64,000 bases of DNA from Alkalicoccus daliensis (GTDB taxonomy: Bacteria; Bacillota; Bacilli; Bacillales; Salisediminibacteriaceae): assembly GCF_900103955.1 (NCBI RefSeq), contig NZ_FNIL01000001.1, positions 682,001-746,000 on the forward strand, written 5' to 3'. Of the stretch, positions 1 to 9,171 are shown in pieces; positions within the stretch are counted from its first letter, which is position 1, and each line of letters starts with the position of its first letter. The notes under the pieces are model-generated. The model was given only the letters and a program-made list of their open reading frames with translations, did no database searches and had not been told where the DNA came from. A program made the translations under genes and the position numbers.

Positions 1-709
1 TAAAAGCCATAGCCAGAAGACCAATCTCATCCTTAGTTTGTATAGGAATTTTTGTTTCAAAGTTTCCTTTTGCTACTTCCAAAGATGCAGTGCGCATTTG
101 ACGTAAAGGTGCCGTAATTCTGGAAGATAGAAAAAACGCAAATACTGTTGTAAGTATGATAGCAAATCCAGCTGATAAAAATATGATCTGCTTCGTCTGC
201 GCTGAAGCTTCTTCCACGACTGCTAAAGACTGGTATAGAAAAAGAGAGCCTTCTTCCCCATCTGCAAATGTAACCGGCATCCCTACTATCATGATCTCTC
301 CTCCCCAGTTCTCCTGATTAGCAAGCGCATAATCACCCTGAGTCACAATAGTTTCGTCAGCTTCAATTACCTCTGATAGTACCGGATCTTCATAAAAATA
401 AGAAATAGGTATACCATCGGAATCTTCGTTGGCTGTATACCAGTAATTATCTTCTCCTATAAGAACAGCCCGGGAAGCATAAGATTCAGAAATTATCTGG
501 CTCATATCCAGCGCTGCACCATCAGTTGTTTCCGTTTCCAAAAATGAAACTAAAAGATTTGCATGGTTAAAAAGTTCCCCTTCGGCCTGTTCCGTATGAA
601 ATTGTTCGAAAAAGCCTAAAAGCAATACTGTGAGTACAAGAAGCACGACGGACACTAAAAGCAGAATAGTAAACCATAGTTTTCCAACTACGCTTCTCCA
701 GAACATCAT
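1..709 (-). CDS. resE: Sensor histidine kinase ResE, N-terminal part (runs off left edge)
   Basis: Sensor kinase that would phosphorylate ResD in response to oxygen limitation or redox state. About 236 residues are present. They show a short basic start, a first membrane segment (about residues 10-30), an acidic extracytoplasmic sensor region, a second membrane segment, and a HAMP linker at the truncated end. The histidine phosphorylation and ATPase domains lie outside the window, so kinase activity is inferred. The start ATG (709-707) overlaps the stop of the ResD gene as ATGA, indicating translational coupling; a second ATG follows at once. Position after resD matches the resABCDE order of Bacillus subtilis, which is the main support for ResE rather than a PhoR- or WalK-like kinase. 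Confidence 0.88.
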   Translation of the reverse strand, partial: MMFWRSVVGKLWFTILLLVSVVLLVLTVLLLGFFEQFHTEQAEGELFNHANLLVSFLETETTDGAALDMSQIISESYASRAVLIGEDNYWYTANEDSDGIPISYFYEDPVLSEVIEADETIVTQGDYALANQENWGGEIMIVGMPVTFADGEEGSLFLYQSLAVVEEASAQTKQIIFLSAGFAIILTTVFAFFLSSRITAPLRQMRTASLEVAKGNFETKIPIQTKDEIGLLAMAF

Positions 710-1428
710 CCGTTTTCCGTGACCTCAAATTTATAACCGACTCCCCATACTGTTTTAATCATATCTGCTGCTTTCGGCTGCACCTGGCTTAATTTTTCTC
801 TCAGTCTCTTTACATGTGTATCTACTGTACGTAAATCTCCAAAAAACTCGTAATTCCATACGTCTTTCAGCAGCTGTTCCCGAGCAAATACTTTATCAGG
901 CGCCTGAGCTAAATAGAGGAGCAGCTCATATTCCTTAGGAGTAAGGCTGATATGCTCATTTTCTACCGTTACTCTATGCGCATCATTATCTATTAACAAA
1001 TATGGAAATTCAAAAACCTCTTTTGTTTTCGTTTCAGTTTGCAGAAATTTAGTAGAAGAAGAACGTCGCAGCAGAGCCTTAACTCTGAGTACTACTTCTC
1101 TCGGGCTGAATGGTTTAACTATATAATCATCAGTTCCAGCTTCAAATCCCTGCACTCTGTTAACTTCTTCGCCTTTAGCTGTAAGCATAATAATAGGTGT
1201 AGCTTTCTGCTTTCTGATTTCTTCACAGACTTCTATTCCATCCATACCCGGCATCATTAAGTCAAGAATAATTAAATCGTAGTCATTATTTAAAGCAAAT
1301 TCGAGCGCTGATTCTCCATTTTCAGCGTCTTCTACATGATAATTTTCTTTCTCTAAATACATTCTCAGAAGCCGGCGGATTCGTTCTTCATCATCTACCA
1401 CTAATATATTTGTACTGTTGTTTTCCAT
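706..1428 (-). CDS. resD: Response regulator ResD
   Basis: OmpR/PhoB-family DNA-binding response regulator, partner of ResE, controlling aerobic and anaerobic respiration genes. The receiver domain spans about residues 7-120, with acidic pocket D12-D13, phosphoacceptor D56 in the LDLMMPG motif and conserved K105. A winged-helix DNA-binding domain fills about residues 140-235, ending in the typical TVWGVGYKF segment. Length 240 is normal for the family. The start is preceded by GGAGGGG at good spacing. A hairpin lies between it and the upstream resC, so it may have its own promoter as in B. subtilis. Identity rests on the motifs plus the conserved resA-resB-resC-resD-resE order. Confidence 0.95.
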   Translation of the reverse strand: MENNSTNILVVDDEERIRRLLRMYLEKENYHVEDAENGESALEFALNNDYDLIILDLMMPGMDGIEVCEEIRKQKATPIIMLTAKGEEVNRVQGFEAGTDDYIVKPFSPREVVLRVKALLRRSSSTKFLQTETKTKEVFEFPYLLIDNDAHRVTVENEHISLTPKEYELLLYLAQAPDKVFAREQLLKDVWNYEFFGDLRTVDTHVKRLREKLSQVQPKAADMIKTVWGVGYKFEVTENG

Positions 1429-1448
1429 ATATACCCCTCCAACTAAAA

Positions 1449-1474
1449 GGCTGTCTTATAATAACAAGACAGCC
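1449..1474 (-). terminator. Hairpin between resC and resD
   Basis: A perfect 9-bp inverted repeat (GGCTGTCTT / AAGACAGCC) with an 8-nt loop, followed on the minus strand by TTTT. It could end or attenuate resABC transcription before resD. Confidence 0.7.
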
Positions 1475-1501
1475 TCATTTCATAATTCTATTGTAGCCGA
1501 C

Positions 1502-2686
1502 TTAAGCATAAGAGTGAAGTCCGGCGATAATGAGATTCACAAAAATCAAATTAAACATTATCAGGGCAAACCCAATTACGCAGAGCCAAGCACTTTTTTC
1601 TCCCTGCCATCCTCTGGATAACCGAAGATGCAGATAAGCAGCATAAAATAAAAATGTTATAAGGGCCCAGACTTCTTTAGGATCCCATCCCCAGAACCTC
1701 GTCCAGGCAATCTGCGCCCAGATCATTGCAAAAATCAATCCTCCCAGGGTAAACACAGGAAATCCTATCGCAATTGCCCGGTAGCTTATTTCATCTACTG
1801 TCTGGGGATTTACGTTTCTGACTAAAGGCTGCAGCAGCCCTGCAACCGGCTTTCTAAAACCAAAGCGCAGGCCTCCATATAAAACTAACCCGCCAATAAT
1901 CGACCATAACACCGTATTAACATCATTACTTCTTATATACTCCGGTGTGTTAACAACTGGTGAAAATCCTTGTTCAGAAGCCAGTTCACCTTCATTTGGC
2001 CCCACAAGTGGCGGAAGGTGATAATCCATCTGCGCTTCCTCACCAAATTCGTTGACATAATTAAACGTTGCAGTATATCCCGAAGCCTCGAACCCCATAC
2101 CGATTGCCACGTATGCGATAGTTGCCAGCAGGGTAAACATGATAAATTCAATGCCTTTAACTTTCTTTGAAGCCTTTGTAAAATCTATCATTCGCACGAG
2201 ATAAAGCACTCCGGCCGCAAAACCTATCGCAAGAATACCCTGGCCGATCGCCGTAGTTATTACGTGAATAAAAAGCCAATTGGACTGAAGCGCTGGAATA
2301 AGCGGCTGCGCTTCTCCAGGGAACATAGAAGCATACGCAATTATTAACATTACCACCGGCATTGTAAATAATCCCAGATAATTACTTTTATAAATAGGGT
2401 AAAGGATAACAAAAGCCAATGACATAGCTATCCCAAGCGCCGTAGTATATTCGAACATATTACTCACAGGAGCATGACCAGTGGCCATCCACCTTATAAT
2501 AAAATAAGAAATTGCAGTAATAAGAGCCAGTAAAGCACTTATATAACCAAATAAACCAGCCTTATTATTTTCATTGCCGCTTCTGTCCCTAAACTTTTTC
2601 CCTGTGATTGAAACAGCAAAAAACACCGTGGCCGCTAAATAAAGTACAAAGGCTATATATAAAAGCGTACTACTGAGTTCAAACAT
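1502..2686 (-). CDS. resC: Cytochrome c maturation protein ResC (CcsA/CcsB type)
   Basis: Multi-pass membrane haem handling protein of System II cytochrome c biogenesis, working with ResB to deliver and attach haem outside the membrane. Many hydrophobic segments are visible. The tryptophan-rich WGWDPKEVW motif lies in the last third, in the position of the haem-binding WWD domain. I chose the ATG at 2686, which overlaps the resB stop as ATGTTTGA and has a G-rich site upstream; an in-frame ATG 21 bases earlier is possible. About 394 residues, normal for the family. It lies in the resABC block and is probably translationally coupled to resB. Confidence 0.93.
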   Translation of the reverse strand: MFELSSTLLYIAFVLYLAATVFFAVSITGKKFRDRSGNENNKAGLFGYISALLALITAISYFIIRWMATGHAPVSNMFEYTTALGIAMSLAFVILYPIYKSNYLGLFTMPVVMLIIAYASMFPGEAQPLIPALQSNWLFIHVITTAIGQGILAIGFAAGVLYLVRMIDFTKASKKVKGIEFIMFTLLATIAYVAIGMGFEASGYTATFNYVNEFGEEAQMDYHLPPLVGPNEGELASEQGFSPVVNTPEYIRSNDVNTVLWSIIGGLVLYGGLRFGFRKPVAGLLQPLVRNVNPQTVDEISYRAIAIGFPVFTLGGLIFAMIWAQIAWTRFWGWDPKEVWALITFLFYAAYLHLRLSRGWQGEKSAWLCVIGFALIMFNLIFVNLIIAGLHSYA

Positions 2687-4355
2687 TTTTATCCCTGCCC
2701 CCTTCATTTACCTGATCTTTCTCTTTCACTTCTTCATCAGCCTGATCCACTGTCTCCGGCAGATCATGTTTTTCTCTGAGATATTCAATATCTCTTTTTA
2801 AAGCATGCCAATTTTTATTGGCATGTCCAGCTACGTAAAGCTGGCCATCTTTCTGCTGGATCCAGATTCTTCTGTGGAACCAGTAAGAACCCTGCGTAAG
2901 ACCGATCATAAAAATAATTCCGCCCGCAATAATGATGGGAAGCGTATGATCTCTGCGGATAGTCAGTCCCGTAACATCTACGAATTCAACATCCAGCATT
3001 CGTAAAGTATGATCATGATCTTCGTTCAGCGGTTCATTTACTTGTACTCCAATAAGACTTATCTCACCAGTATCTTCTTCAGGATCTGCATCTGGAGGAT
3101 ACAGTTCAAAAATAATTCTCGGATTATCCGGAACTCTGTTTAACGTTGTCGGTTCTCCACTTTCATCAATATTAAAGTTTGGAAAATATTCTATTATCTC
3201 AATTTGATAGCCATTATCAAATTCATAATACATCTGGGGGTCATTTAGATCTACTTCAAATACTACTTCTTCAAGCGCCTGCACTTCCCCATCTTCTTCT
3301 ATTTCTACACCAAATGTAAATGTAGAAAGCTCATTTAAGCGGTAATCCACCTGGTAAAGGGAAATACCCTCGAAAGTTAACGGCTCATTCACGCGAATAC
3401 TGTGATCTTTTACTTTTTCCAGTTCTGTTTCGCTTCCGATACTTCCTTCTGTAGAACGCTTAAAAAGCGTTGCATCAGTTTGATAGTTGGATACGACCGG
3501 CGATCCTTCTCTCATCAGCGCTTCCTGAAAAATTTCGTTATCTTCTTCGTCATAAAGCTCTACTAAAAATTGGTTATTCTGAACAAAATATTCGCCTTCT
3601 GTTCCGCTGATTACTTCCGTTTCTCCTTCCCTTATCCATACATAATCGTCTAAATACATTCCCGGGAAAAAGCGGAGCATCCCTCCGATTAGAAATATTA
3701 TCAGCCCAATGTGATTCACATAGGGACCCCATCTTGCAAACCTGCCTTTTTCAGCAAGCAGATTACCATCTTCTTCCCGTACATTATATTTTCTTTCTTT
3801 TAAGGAAGTACTCAGCGCCTTGATATCCAACGCTTCACTGTTCTCTTTCATTCCATACACTCTTTGTTTTTTCATAAAAGCAGTATGTCTGGTAACTCTT
3901 TGATTTTTAAGTGCTCGGTAGAGAGGAACAAAGCGATCAAGGCTTGCAATGACTAAGGATATTCCAAGAGCTGCTATTAACAGCATGTACCACCAGGAGG
4001 AGTATAAATTGTGAAATCCTAAATCATAATATAATTGTCCCAGAATTCCATATTCCTGTGCATAATATAAAGAAGGATCTTCTCCAGGCGGTATATACAT
4101 CTCCTGCGGAAACAAAGTTCCTAAGGAAGAAGTAACTAACAACAGTACGATAATCCAAATGCCCACTTTCACGGAAGAAAAGAAGTTCCAAATTTTGTCG
4201 ACAATGGATTTCTGATACGTCTGTGAACGCCGCGCAACCCCTTCATACCGCATATTTGCAAGCTTACCTTCATCTTTTAAAGGTTTCCCGCAAGATTCAC
4301 ATAAGTACGTCCCGTATGGATTCTTATGTCCACATTCGCATGTTACTTTATTCAT
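2679..4355 (-). CDS. resB: Cytochrome c maturation protein ResB
   Basis: Membrane component of System II cytochrome c biogenesis, forming the haem-apocytochrome ligation complex with ResC. The protein of 558 residues begins with a zinc-ribbon-like segment carrying two Cys pairs (CECGH and CESCG). Three membrane segments follow in the first half, then a large acidic extracytoplasmic domain and a final membrane segment near residue 490. The start at 4355 has GGGGG upstream and lies 13 bases after the resA stop; a longer in-frame start at 4391 would run into resA and is less likely. The gene overlaps resC at its 3' end. The N-terminal Cys-rich ribbon is common in Bacillus ResB. Confidence 0.93.
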   Translation of the reverse strand: MNKVTCECGHKNPYGTYLCESCGKPLKDEGKLANMRYEGVARRSQTYQKSIVDKIWNFFSSVKVGIWIIVLLLVTSSLGTLFPQEMYIPPGEDPSLYYAQEYGILGQLYYDLGFHNLYSSWWYMLLIAALGISLVIASLDRFVPLYRALKNQRVTRHTAFMKKQRVYGMKENSEALDIKALSTSLKERKYNVREEDGNLLAEKGRFARWGPYVNHIGLIIFLIGGMLRFFPGMYLDDYVWIREGETEVISGTEGEYFVQNNQFLVELYDEEDNEIFQEALMREGSPVVSNYQTDATLFKRSTEGSIGSETELEKVKDHSIRVNEPLTFEGISLYQVDYRLNELSTFTFGVEIEEDGEVQALEEVVFEVDLNDPQMYYEFDNGYQIEIIEYFPNFNIDESGEPTTLNRVPDNPRIIFELYPPDADPEEDTGEISLIGVQVNEPLNEDHDHTLRMLDVEFVDVTGLTIRRDHTLPIIIAGGIIFMIGLTQGSYWFHRRIWIQQKDGQLYVAGHANKNWHALKRDIEYLREKHDLPETVDQADEEVKEKDQVNEGGRDKNV

Positions 4356-4368
4356 GACGAACCCCCAA

Positions 4369-4899
4369 TTAGCTTTCAGGTACCAGCTCATCCAGAGCAG
4401 CTACGACTTGCTCTTCCGTTTTGCCGCCAATCTGCCTTTCAATGACTGAACCATTTTCATTGATCAGAAAAACGGAAGGTAATACTCCGACTCCATATGC
4501 ATTACTTACGAGCATATTACGATCAATATAAAGATTATAATTTATGTCATATCTTTGCTGGTGTCTTTCCACCTGTAAAGTAGTTTCATCCACATTCACA
4601 GAAAGTATACGGACACCCTTTTCCGCATATTCTTCATGGTAATCTTTTAAATATTCCATTTTTTGACGGCAGTAAGTGCAGTAAGTCGCCCAAAAATTCA
4701 AATATACACCCTGACCTCTCAGTTCAGAAAGCTCCACCCGCTCTCCATCCATATCTTCCAGCACGAAATTAGGAGCTTCGTCCCCAGCGTCCACTAAGCC
4801 GCGCTCTTCAGAAAAATGGTTATAGAAAGTATAAGCGATAGCTGCCACCATCACGAGAAGAATAGCGGAACGCATCCACAGCCTCTTCTTTTTTCTCAT
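4369..4899 (-). CDS. resA: Thiol-disulfide oxidoreductase ResA
   Basis: Membrane-anchored, outward-facing thioredoxin-fold reductant that reduces the haem-binding CXXC of apocytochrome c. An N-terminal basic segment and one membrane anchor precede a TlpA/ResA domain with active site CTYC after the WATY sequence; B. subtilis ResA has CEPC. The cis-Pro region reads VLPSVFLI. I chose the ATG at 4899, giving 176 residues with a normal anchor; an upstream in-frame ATG at 4947 would add 16 residues without a better ribosome site. First gene of the res block, followed closely by resB. Confidence 0.92.
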   Translation of the reverse strand: MRKKKRLWMRSAILLVMVAAIAYTFYNHFSEERGLVDAGDEAPNFVLEDMDGERVELSELRGQGVYLNFWATYCTYCRQKMEYLKDYHEEYAEKGVRILSVNVDETTLQVERHQQRYDINYNLYIDRNMLVSNAYGVGVLPSVFLINENGSVIERQIGGKTEEQVVAALDELVPES

Positions 4900-4994
4900 G
4901 CCGCATCCATCCTTCTGTCTTGTTTTATCTCTAGTACATCTTATCATTTATTAAAAAAGACTACATAGCGCAAAGTACCGCAAGAATTTGAAAG

Positions 4995-5714
4995 TTATGT
5001 GACAGCCGACTCTCTTAGTTTTTTCACTTCATGTGGTTTTAATTCTCTGTATTCACCTGCATTCAGGCCTTTTAAGTCCAGTATGCCATACCGCTCTCTT
5101 TTTAATTTCAATACTGGATACCCCAACGCTTCAAACATGCGCCTTACCTGCCTGTTGCGCCCTTCATGTATCGTCAGTTCCACAATTGCAGTCCCTTTTT
5201 TCGCATCGCTTTTTCTGACTTTTGCAAACGCAGGAGCAGTTTTAAAATCTTCCAGCTGCACACCTCTGCTGATTTTTTGGATTGCTTCTCTGGTAGGAAT
5301 ACCTTCTACTTTTGCAAAATAAGTTTTTTCTACTTTATATTTTGGATGCATTAATTTATTGGCAAAATCTCCATCATTCGTCATAATAAGAACCCCTGCA
5401 GTATCATAATCCAGTCTTCCTACAGGATAAATTCGTTTATCAGCCGGAAGAAAATCTGTAACTACTTTCCGGTCACTCTCATCCTTTACGCTCGAAATAA
5501 CTCCTGCCGGCTTATAAAGCAAGTAATACACAGGCTCTTCTTTTTCAATCGGCACACCTTCCACGACAATTTCATCATTATATATGTCAGCTTTTGCTCC
5601 TAATTCCTTTACAACATTTCCGTTGACCGTAACTTTACCTTCTTCTATTAATTTTTCAGCTTTGCGCCTGGAAGTAATTCCTGCATTTGCTATTACTTTT
5701 TGAAGTCTCTCCAT
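4995..5714 (-). CDS. rluB: 23S rRNA pseudouridine synthase B
   Basis: RsuA/RluB-family pseudouridine synthase. By homology it modifies a uridine of 23S rRNA helix 89. Residues 1-60 form an S4 RNA-binding domain beginning MERLQKVIANAGITSRRKAE. The catalytic domain carries the GRLDYDTAG motif with D102 as the catalytic aspartate. Length 239 is standard. GGAGAG precedes the ATG. It sits upstream of resA as in B. subtilis. There, spmB, spmA and dacB follow on its other side; here that interval holds unrelated genes. Confidence 0.95.
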   Translation of the reverse strand: MERLQKVIANAGITSRRKAEKLIEEGKVTVNGNVVKELGAKADIYNDEIVVEGVPIEKEEPVYYLLYKPAGVISSVKDESDRKVVTDFLPADKRIYPVGRLDYDTAGVLIMTNDGDFANKLMHPKYKVEKTYFAKVEGIPTREAIQKISRGVQLEDFKTAPAFAKVRKSDAKKGTAIVELTIHEGRNRQVRRMFEALGYPVLKLKRERYGILDLKGLNAGEYRELKPHEVKKLRESAVT

Positions 5715-5836
5715 ATAAATCTCTCCTTCTTGTTATCATCGCGACAACGTTAATATGATACAATTTCAGCACCAGTATTATATTGTAACTCTAAATGGGA
5801 AGATGCGCAAAGCAGAGAAAGGGGTTTTAACTAAAG

Positions 5837-6337
5837 ATGGTTGGAATGTATATTTCTTTTACGGTAATTGGGCTGCTTCAGGCTTTAACTATTTTTTTAA
5901 TATGGAAGTCTAAAAGCAAAATGCCAGTTAAACAGGCTGAAAATCCAGTGGAAGAAACTGTGGGAGAAACAGAGTGGCTTAAAGAGGTTATTCGCACGCT
6001 GGAATTTCAATGCCTGCGTATAAGAAACGCAGTAGATAAACAAACAGATAAAATACATTACACGGAAATGAAGCTCGCTCCAAAGCACTATTTGGGCGGG
6101 GATGAACGGCTGCTTAACGCATTATCTGAAGAGCAAAAAGCTCTTGTAGAGGAGTTCTACAGACTTTATCAAACCTACTTACAACAGCATTGGTTTACTA
6201 AAAAAGGCACATTAAAAACCGTATTTTCAGGGAATGACAGTCTTCCAGACAGCGATGCAGCCCAATTAAAATATGCCTCCAAAGAATTGGTGGAGAAAAT
6301 GGATGCCTGGTTTATTGCCTGGAGAAAATATTTATAA
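5837..6337 (+). CDS. Small single-pass membrane protein of unknown function
   Basis: I do not recognise the family. The 166-residue product has one N-terminal membrane segment (about residues 4-22), a short linker rich in Pro and Glu, then a helical, charged soluble part ending WFIAWRKYL. This looks like an anchored cytoplasmic domain. It is divergent from rluB across about 120 bases. A GGGG site lies 12 bases before the ATG at 5837; an ATG three codons later is also possible. Codon use looks like that of its neighbours. It occupies the place where B. subtilis has spmB-spmA-dacB-ypuI, but shows no similarity I can see to any of them. Confidence 0.7.
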   Translation: MVGMYISFTVIGLLQALTIFLIWKSKSKMPVKQAENPVEETVGETEWLKEVIRTLEFQCLRIRNAVDKQTDKIHYTEMKLAPKHYLGGDERLLNALSEEQKALVEEFYRLYQTYLQQHWFTKKGTLKTVFSGNDSLPDSDAAQLKYASKELVEKMDAWFIAWRKYL

Positions 6338-6497
6338 GATTAATACTTCTCCATGCGATCTGTGTCATTATGCTTCAGTAATATGAAATTGCTTCAATAA
6401 TATCGGGAAATTATGAAAAATAAAGGAATTAAACATACTCCCTCCTTTTTCAGGGTACTATTCTTCCATAGTTTGGTTAAGGTGAGGAGAGAAAATT

Positions 6498-7319
6498 TTG
6501 AAGATATTAGGTACAGCTTTCATTATTATTATACTGCTCTATGGTTTTCAGGCATGGACGGTGCTTGCGAACCAGGAAGAGCTTCTGTTTGAAGGGGCGC
6601 AATTAAGTGAAGATAGGTTACAAGAAGTAAATAACATCCCGGAAACTGAAGAGGTGTTAATAGATACTGAGGATGGAGAAACACTCCATGGCTGGATAAA
6701 ACAATCGAATGAAGAGCTTTCTCCGCTGCTTATCTATTTTGGAGGAAATGGAGAAGAAGCCTCTCAAGCGATGGAGTCACACAGTCTTCCTGAAAACTGG
6801 GCAGGACTATATATCAATTACAGAGATTATGGTAAAAGCAGTGGAACTCCAAGTGAACAAAAATTGTTCGAGGACAGCAGGGAGATTTTTGACTATGCAG
6901 CCAGCAGAAAAGATATTGATTCTTCCCGAATTGTAGTAATGGGCCGCAGCATGGGAACTGCTTCCGCTGCACATTTAAGTTTAACGGAACAGACAGCCGG
7001 TACGATACTTGTTTCTCCTTATGATACGAGAACCAGGCTCCAGCAGGAAAGGTTTCCTTATCTTCCCCACGGCACTTTTATCCGCCACCCATTTGAAGTA
7101 AGCGAAATGGCTGAAGAGATCAATTCACCACTACTTGGTATTACAGGCACAGATGACGAAGTAATACCGCCATCACATTCGTATGAAACATTCAGCAAGT
7201 GGAGTGGTCCTGTCACGACTATAGAACTTGCAGGTTACCATCATAATAATTTGCAGCAGTCCCCTTTATTTTGGGAAGGAATCCATTCTTTTTTAAGTGA
7301 TATTTCTTCAAATTCCTAA
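6498..7319 (+). CDS. Membrane-anchored alpha/beta hydrolase (Bem46/YfhR-like)
   Basis: Serine hydrolase of unknown substrate. An N-terminal hydrophobic segment (about residues 2-24) would serve as membrane anchor or uncleaved signal. The catalytic features are visible in order: an oxyanion-type YFGGNG, the nucleophile elbow GRSMG, an aspartate in GTDDEV, and a histidine in GYHHNN. The arrangement resembles Bem46/ABHD13-like and YfhR-like hydrolases. The start is TTG at 6498, with GGTGAGGAGA upstream at good spacing. The 3' end overlaps the convergent membrane protein gene by a few bases and is followed by a terminator hairpin. Confidence 0.85.
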   Translation: MKILGTAFIIIILLYGFQAWTVLANQEELLFEGAQLSEDRLQEVNNIPETEEVLIDTEDGETLHGWIKQSNEELSPLLIYFGGNGEEASQAMESHSLPENWAGLYINYRDYGKSSGTPSEQKLFEDSREIFDYAASRKDIDSSRIVVMGRSMGTASAAHLSLTEQTAGTILVSPYDTRTRLQQERFPYLPHGTFIRHPFEVSEMAEEINSPLLGITGTDDEVIPPSHSYETFSKWSGPVTTIELAGYHHNNLQQSPLFWEGIHSFLSDISSNS

Positions 7320-7753
7320 AGAGCCGGATCAGGCTCTTTTTTTCTTGTCCCCAGCCATTTAACAAACATCAATATATGCATATACAGCCATCCGCCCCCT
7401 ATACCGTATAGCAAGAGGACCCATGTAACTGCCGCAGGACCATATACGAACAATGAATAGTAAAAAAAATAATTTATTAATCCACCTATTCCTGCATATA
7501 TTAAAAGCTGGCTCCAATAAGGAGACCAGGAAATCTTCCCTGAAATATGTTCAGCTATTATTCCTGCGAAAATGCCTAATACAATAATAAAAGGAGTGAA
7601 AAGAAAAATGAAAAGTGTAAAAAGAGGAAGAAATTCAAAATAACTTCCTTCACTGCTTCTTTCCACCTGTGGCACATAAAGAAGACTTGTTATACTAAAT
7701 GAAAATATAACAGACCACAGGATCGAAGCGAGCATTTTCGGTATAAGATTCAA
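7316..7753 (-). CDS. Four-segment membrane protein of unknown function
   Basis: I do not recognise the family. The 145-residue product is almost entirely hydrophobic, with four predicted membrane segments and a short basic tail (TRKKEPDPAL). I chose the TTG start at 7753, because GGAAGGAG lies 8 bases upstream; an ATG 45 bases earlier has no ribosome site. The gene is convergent with the hydrolase gene and overlaps its stop by a few bases. No partner gene is evident. Confidence 0.65.
   Translation of the reverse strand: MNLIPKMLASILWSVIFSFSITSLLYVPQVERSSEGSYFEFLPLFTLFIFLFTPFIIVLGIFAGIIAEHISGKISWSPYWSQLLIYAGIGGLINYFFYYSLFVYGPAAVTWVLLLYGIGGGWLYMHILMFVKWLGTRKKEPDPAL
7320..7345 (+). terminator. 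Rho-independent terminator after the alpha/beta hydrolase gene
   Basis: GAGCC and GGCTC arms flank a 6-nt loop, followed by seven T residues. It lies inside the 3' coding end of the convergent gene. Confidence 0.8.
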
Positions 7754-8307
7754 TTTCAACACTCCTTCCAGTGCAATTATGCGTAATAAGCTATTCACTT
7801 TAAATCAGTCAATCAATAGACAGTAATTTAATTATGTAAACTAAAGAAGTGGAACTCCCACTTAATTTCTATTATATCTTTTAAACTTAAATGTAATGAA
7901 TTAATTTATAAATTTCCTATAGGAGACTTGCAATACAGCTGAATTTTTTAATTAGGTTTACTTACATTTTTTGAAAAAGAAGTGTTTATATTACTGCTCT
8001 GCTTTTTCCAAAAGCTTCCCCGTTGTTTTATTTCGACCTATTATTTTTAAAACACTCATCAATAGTTATTACATAAATAAATTGTTAATAAATTCATTGT
8101 ACCTAAGCCACAGTGTATCGCTTTCTCGACCATTTCTTCCTGGTAATTCTGGAATTATTTTGCAACATGACATGAAACTCCTTAAAATCACCAAGATTAA
8201 CTGCAGTCACCTTGCGTATGAATTCCTCATGCCTGCACTATCTCCTTTCTATCAAAATCTGGCAGGTTATCCACAGAGAAAGTTACTTATAATTTTCTGG
8301 ACAAAGA
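7754..8307. other. Gene-poor stretch between the membrane protein and wrbA
   Basis: About 550 bases with no convincing gene. It contains a single perfect DnaA-box 9-mer (TTATCCACA at 8268-8276) and short open frames on both strands without family resemblance. A long plus-strand open frame starting near 7971 runs antisense into wrbA and has an unlikely composition. It may be a decayed gene or regulatory DNA; I see nothing decisive. Confidence 0.5.
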
Positions 8308-8333
8308 AAAGCCGGCCGCTGCCGGCCGGCTTT
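8308..8333 (-). terminator. Rho-independent terminator after wrbA
   Basis: A perfect 11-bp GC-rich stem (AAAGCCGGCCG / CGGCCGGCTTT) with a 4-nt CTGC loop. T-rich flanks on both sides make it usable from either strand; it lies just downstream of the wrbA stop. Confidence 0.9.
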
Positions 8334-8339
8334 CTTTCT

Positions 8340-9017
8340 TTATTCTTGACCTTTTTTAACCCATGTGGCAACGTCTACAGTTCTTTTTGCCTGATGCTTC
8401 ACCGCATCCTCTACATTTTCCTGCATTACTCCATCTTGTCCAACGGTTACACTTACTCCGTAAGGGTTTCCACCTGCTGCGAATTGTACGGGATCAGAAT
8501 ACCCAGGGGATGCAATAATTGCGCCCCAATGGTGCATTGTATTATAAAGAGCTAAAATTGTTGCTTCCTGTCCACCGTGAGCATTACTCGCAGAAGACAT
8601 TCCACTGACAACCTTATTCACAAGTTTACCATTTGCCCATAAACCACCAGTTGTATCTAGAAACTGCTTCATTTGAGAAGGTAGATTACCGAAACGAGTT
8701 GGCATACTGAAAATAACTGCGTCAGCCCACTCTAAATCATCCATTGAAGCTTCCTGCACATCTTTTGTAGCCTCATAATGTTCTTTCCATGCTGGATTCG
8801 ATTCAATCGCACCCATGGGAGCAAGTTCCTGCACTTTTAAAAGTTTCGCATTTGCTCCAGCTGCTTCTGCTCCTTCTTTCGCCCACTTAGCAAGCTGATA
8901 GTTAGATCCTGTAGAACTATAGTAGATAACTGCTACATTTAATTCACTCATTGAAAATCTCTCCTCTTTGTTGTTATTCTCTTCCTTTTTACCAAATAGC
9001 TTACTGAAAATACTCAT
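8340..9017 (-). CDS. wrbA: WrbA-type NAD(P)H:quinone oxidoreductase with N-terminal extension
   Basis: Flavodoxin-fold FMN enzyme that reduces quinones by two electrons, thought to protect from quinone and redox stress. The core carries the FMN loop YYSSTGSNYQLA, the SMPTRFGNLPSQMKQFLD segment and the SGMSSASNAHGGQE loop typical of WrbA. Two starts have good ribosome sites. One at 8951 (GAGGAG, 9 bases) gives the usual about 202-residue protein. One at 9017 (GGAGGG, 9 bases) adds a basic then acidic 22-residue leader beginning MSIFSKLFGKK. I list the longer form because the upstream site is stronger, but the short form may be real or coexist. It follows a MarR/MhqR-like regulator gene on the same strand. 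Confidence 0.88.
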   Translation of the reverse strand: MSIFSKLFGKKEENNNKEERFSMSELNVAVIYYSSTGSNYQLAKWAKEGAEAAGANAKLLKVQELAPMGAIESNPAWKEHYEATKDVQEASMDDLEWADAVIFSMPTRFGNLPSQMKQFLDTTGGLWANGKLVNKVVSGMSSASNAHGGQEATILALYNTMHHWGAIIASPGYSDPVQFAAGGNPYGVSVTVGQDGVMQENVEDAVKHQAKRTVDVATWVKKGQE

Positions 9018-9067
9018 TTTCATGCTCCCTCCGACTTATCATGCGGGAAATTATAAATAACACATTC

Positions 9068-9094
9068 CTCGGATTAATTTATTATTAATTCGAG
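9068..9094. promoter_or_regulatory. Candidate MarR/MhqR-type operator upstream of wrbA
   Basis: Near-perfect inverted repeat CTCGGATTAAT / ATTAATTCGAG (10 of 11 positions) with a 5-bp spacer. The right half continues as TTCGAGATA, resembling one half of the MhqR operator I recall from B. subtilis. It lies between marR and wrbA. Confidence 0.4.
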
Positions 9095-9171
9095 ATATTT
9101 CTTAAATTAAATATATCATACTGTTTGATTCTTTACAAATGAAAATTACTATAAATTTGTTAGTTCCTAAA

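Noticed and set aside
8268-8276. Perfect DnaA box TTATCCACA
   Set aside because: A single 9-mer is expected by chance at about this frequency in 64 kb, and there is no cluster or AT-rich unwinding region. Not an origin.
7971-8555. A 194-codon open frame on the plus strand
   Set aside because: It runs antisense through the wrbA terminator and 3' coding region, lacks a ribosome site and domain pattern, and has an AT-driven Phe/Ile/Leu-rich composition.
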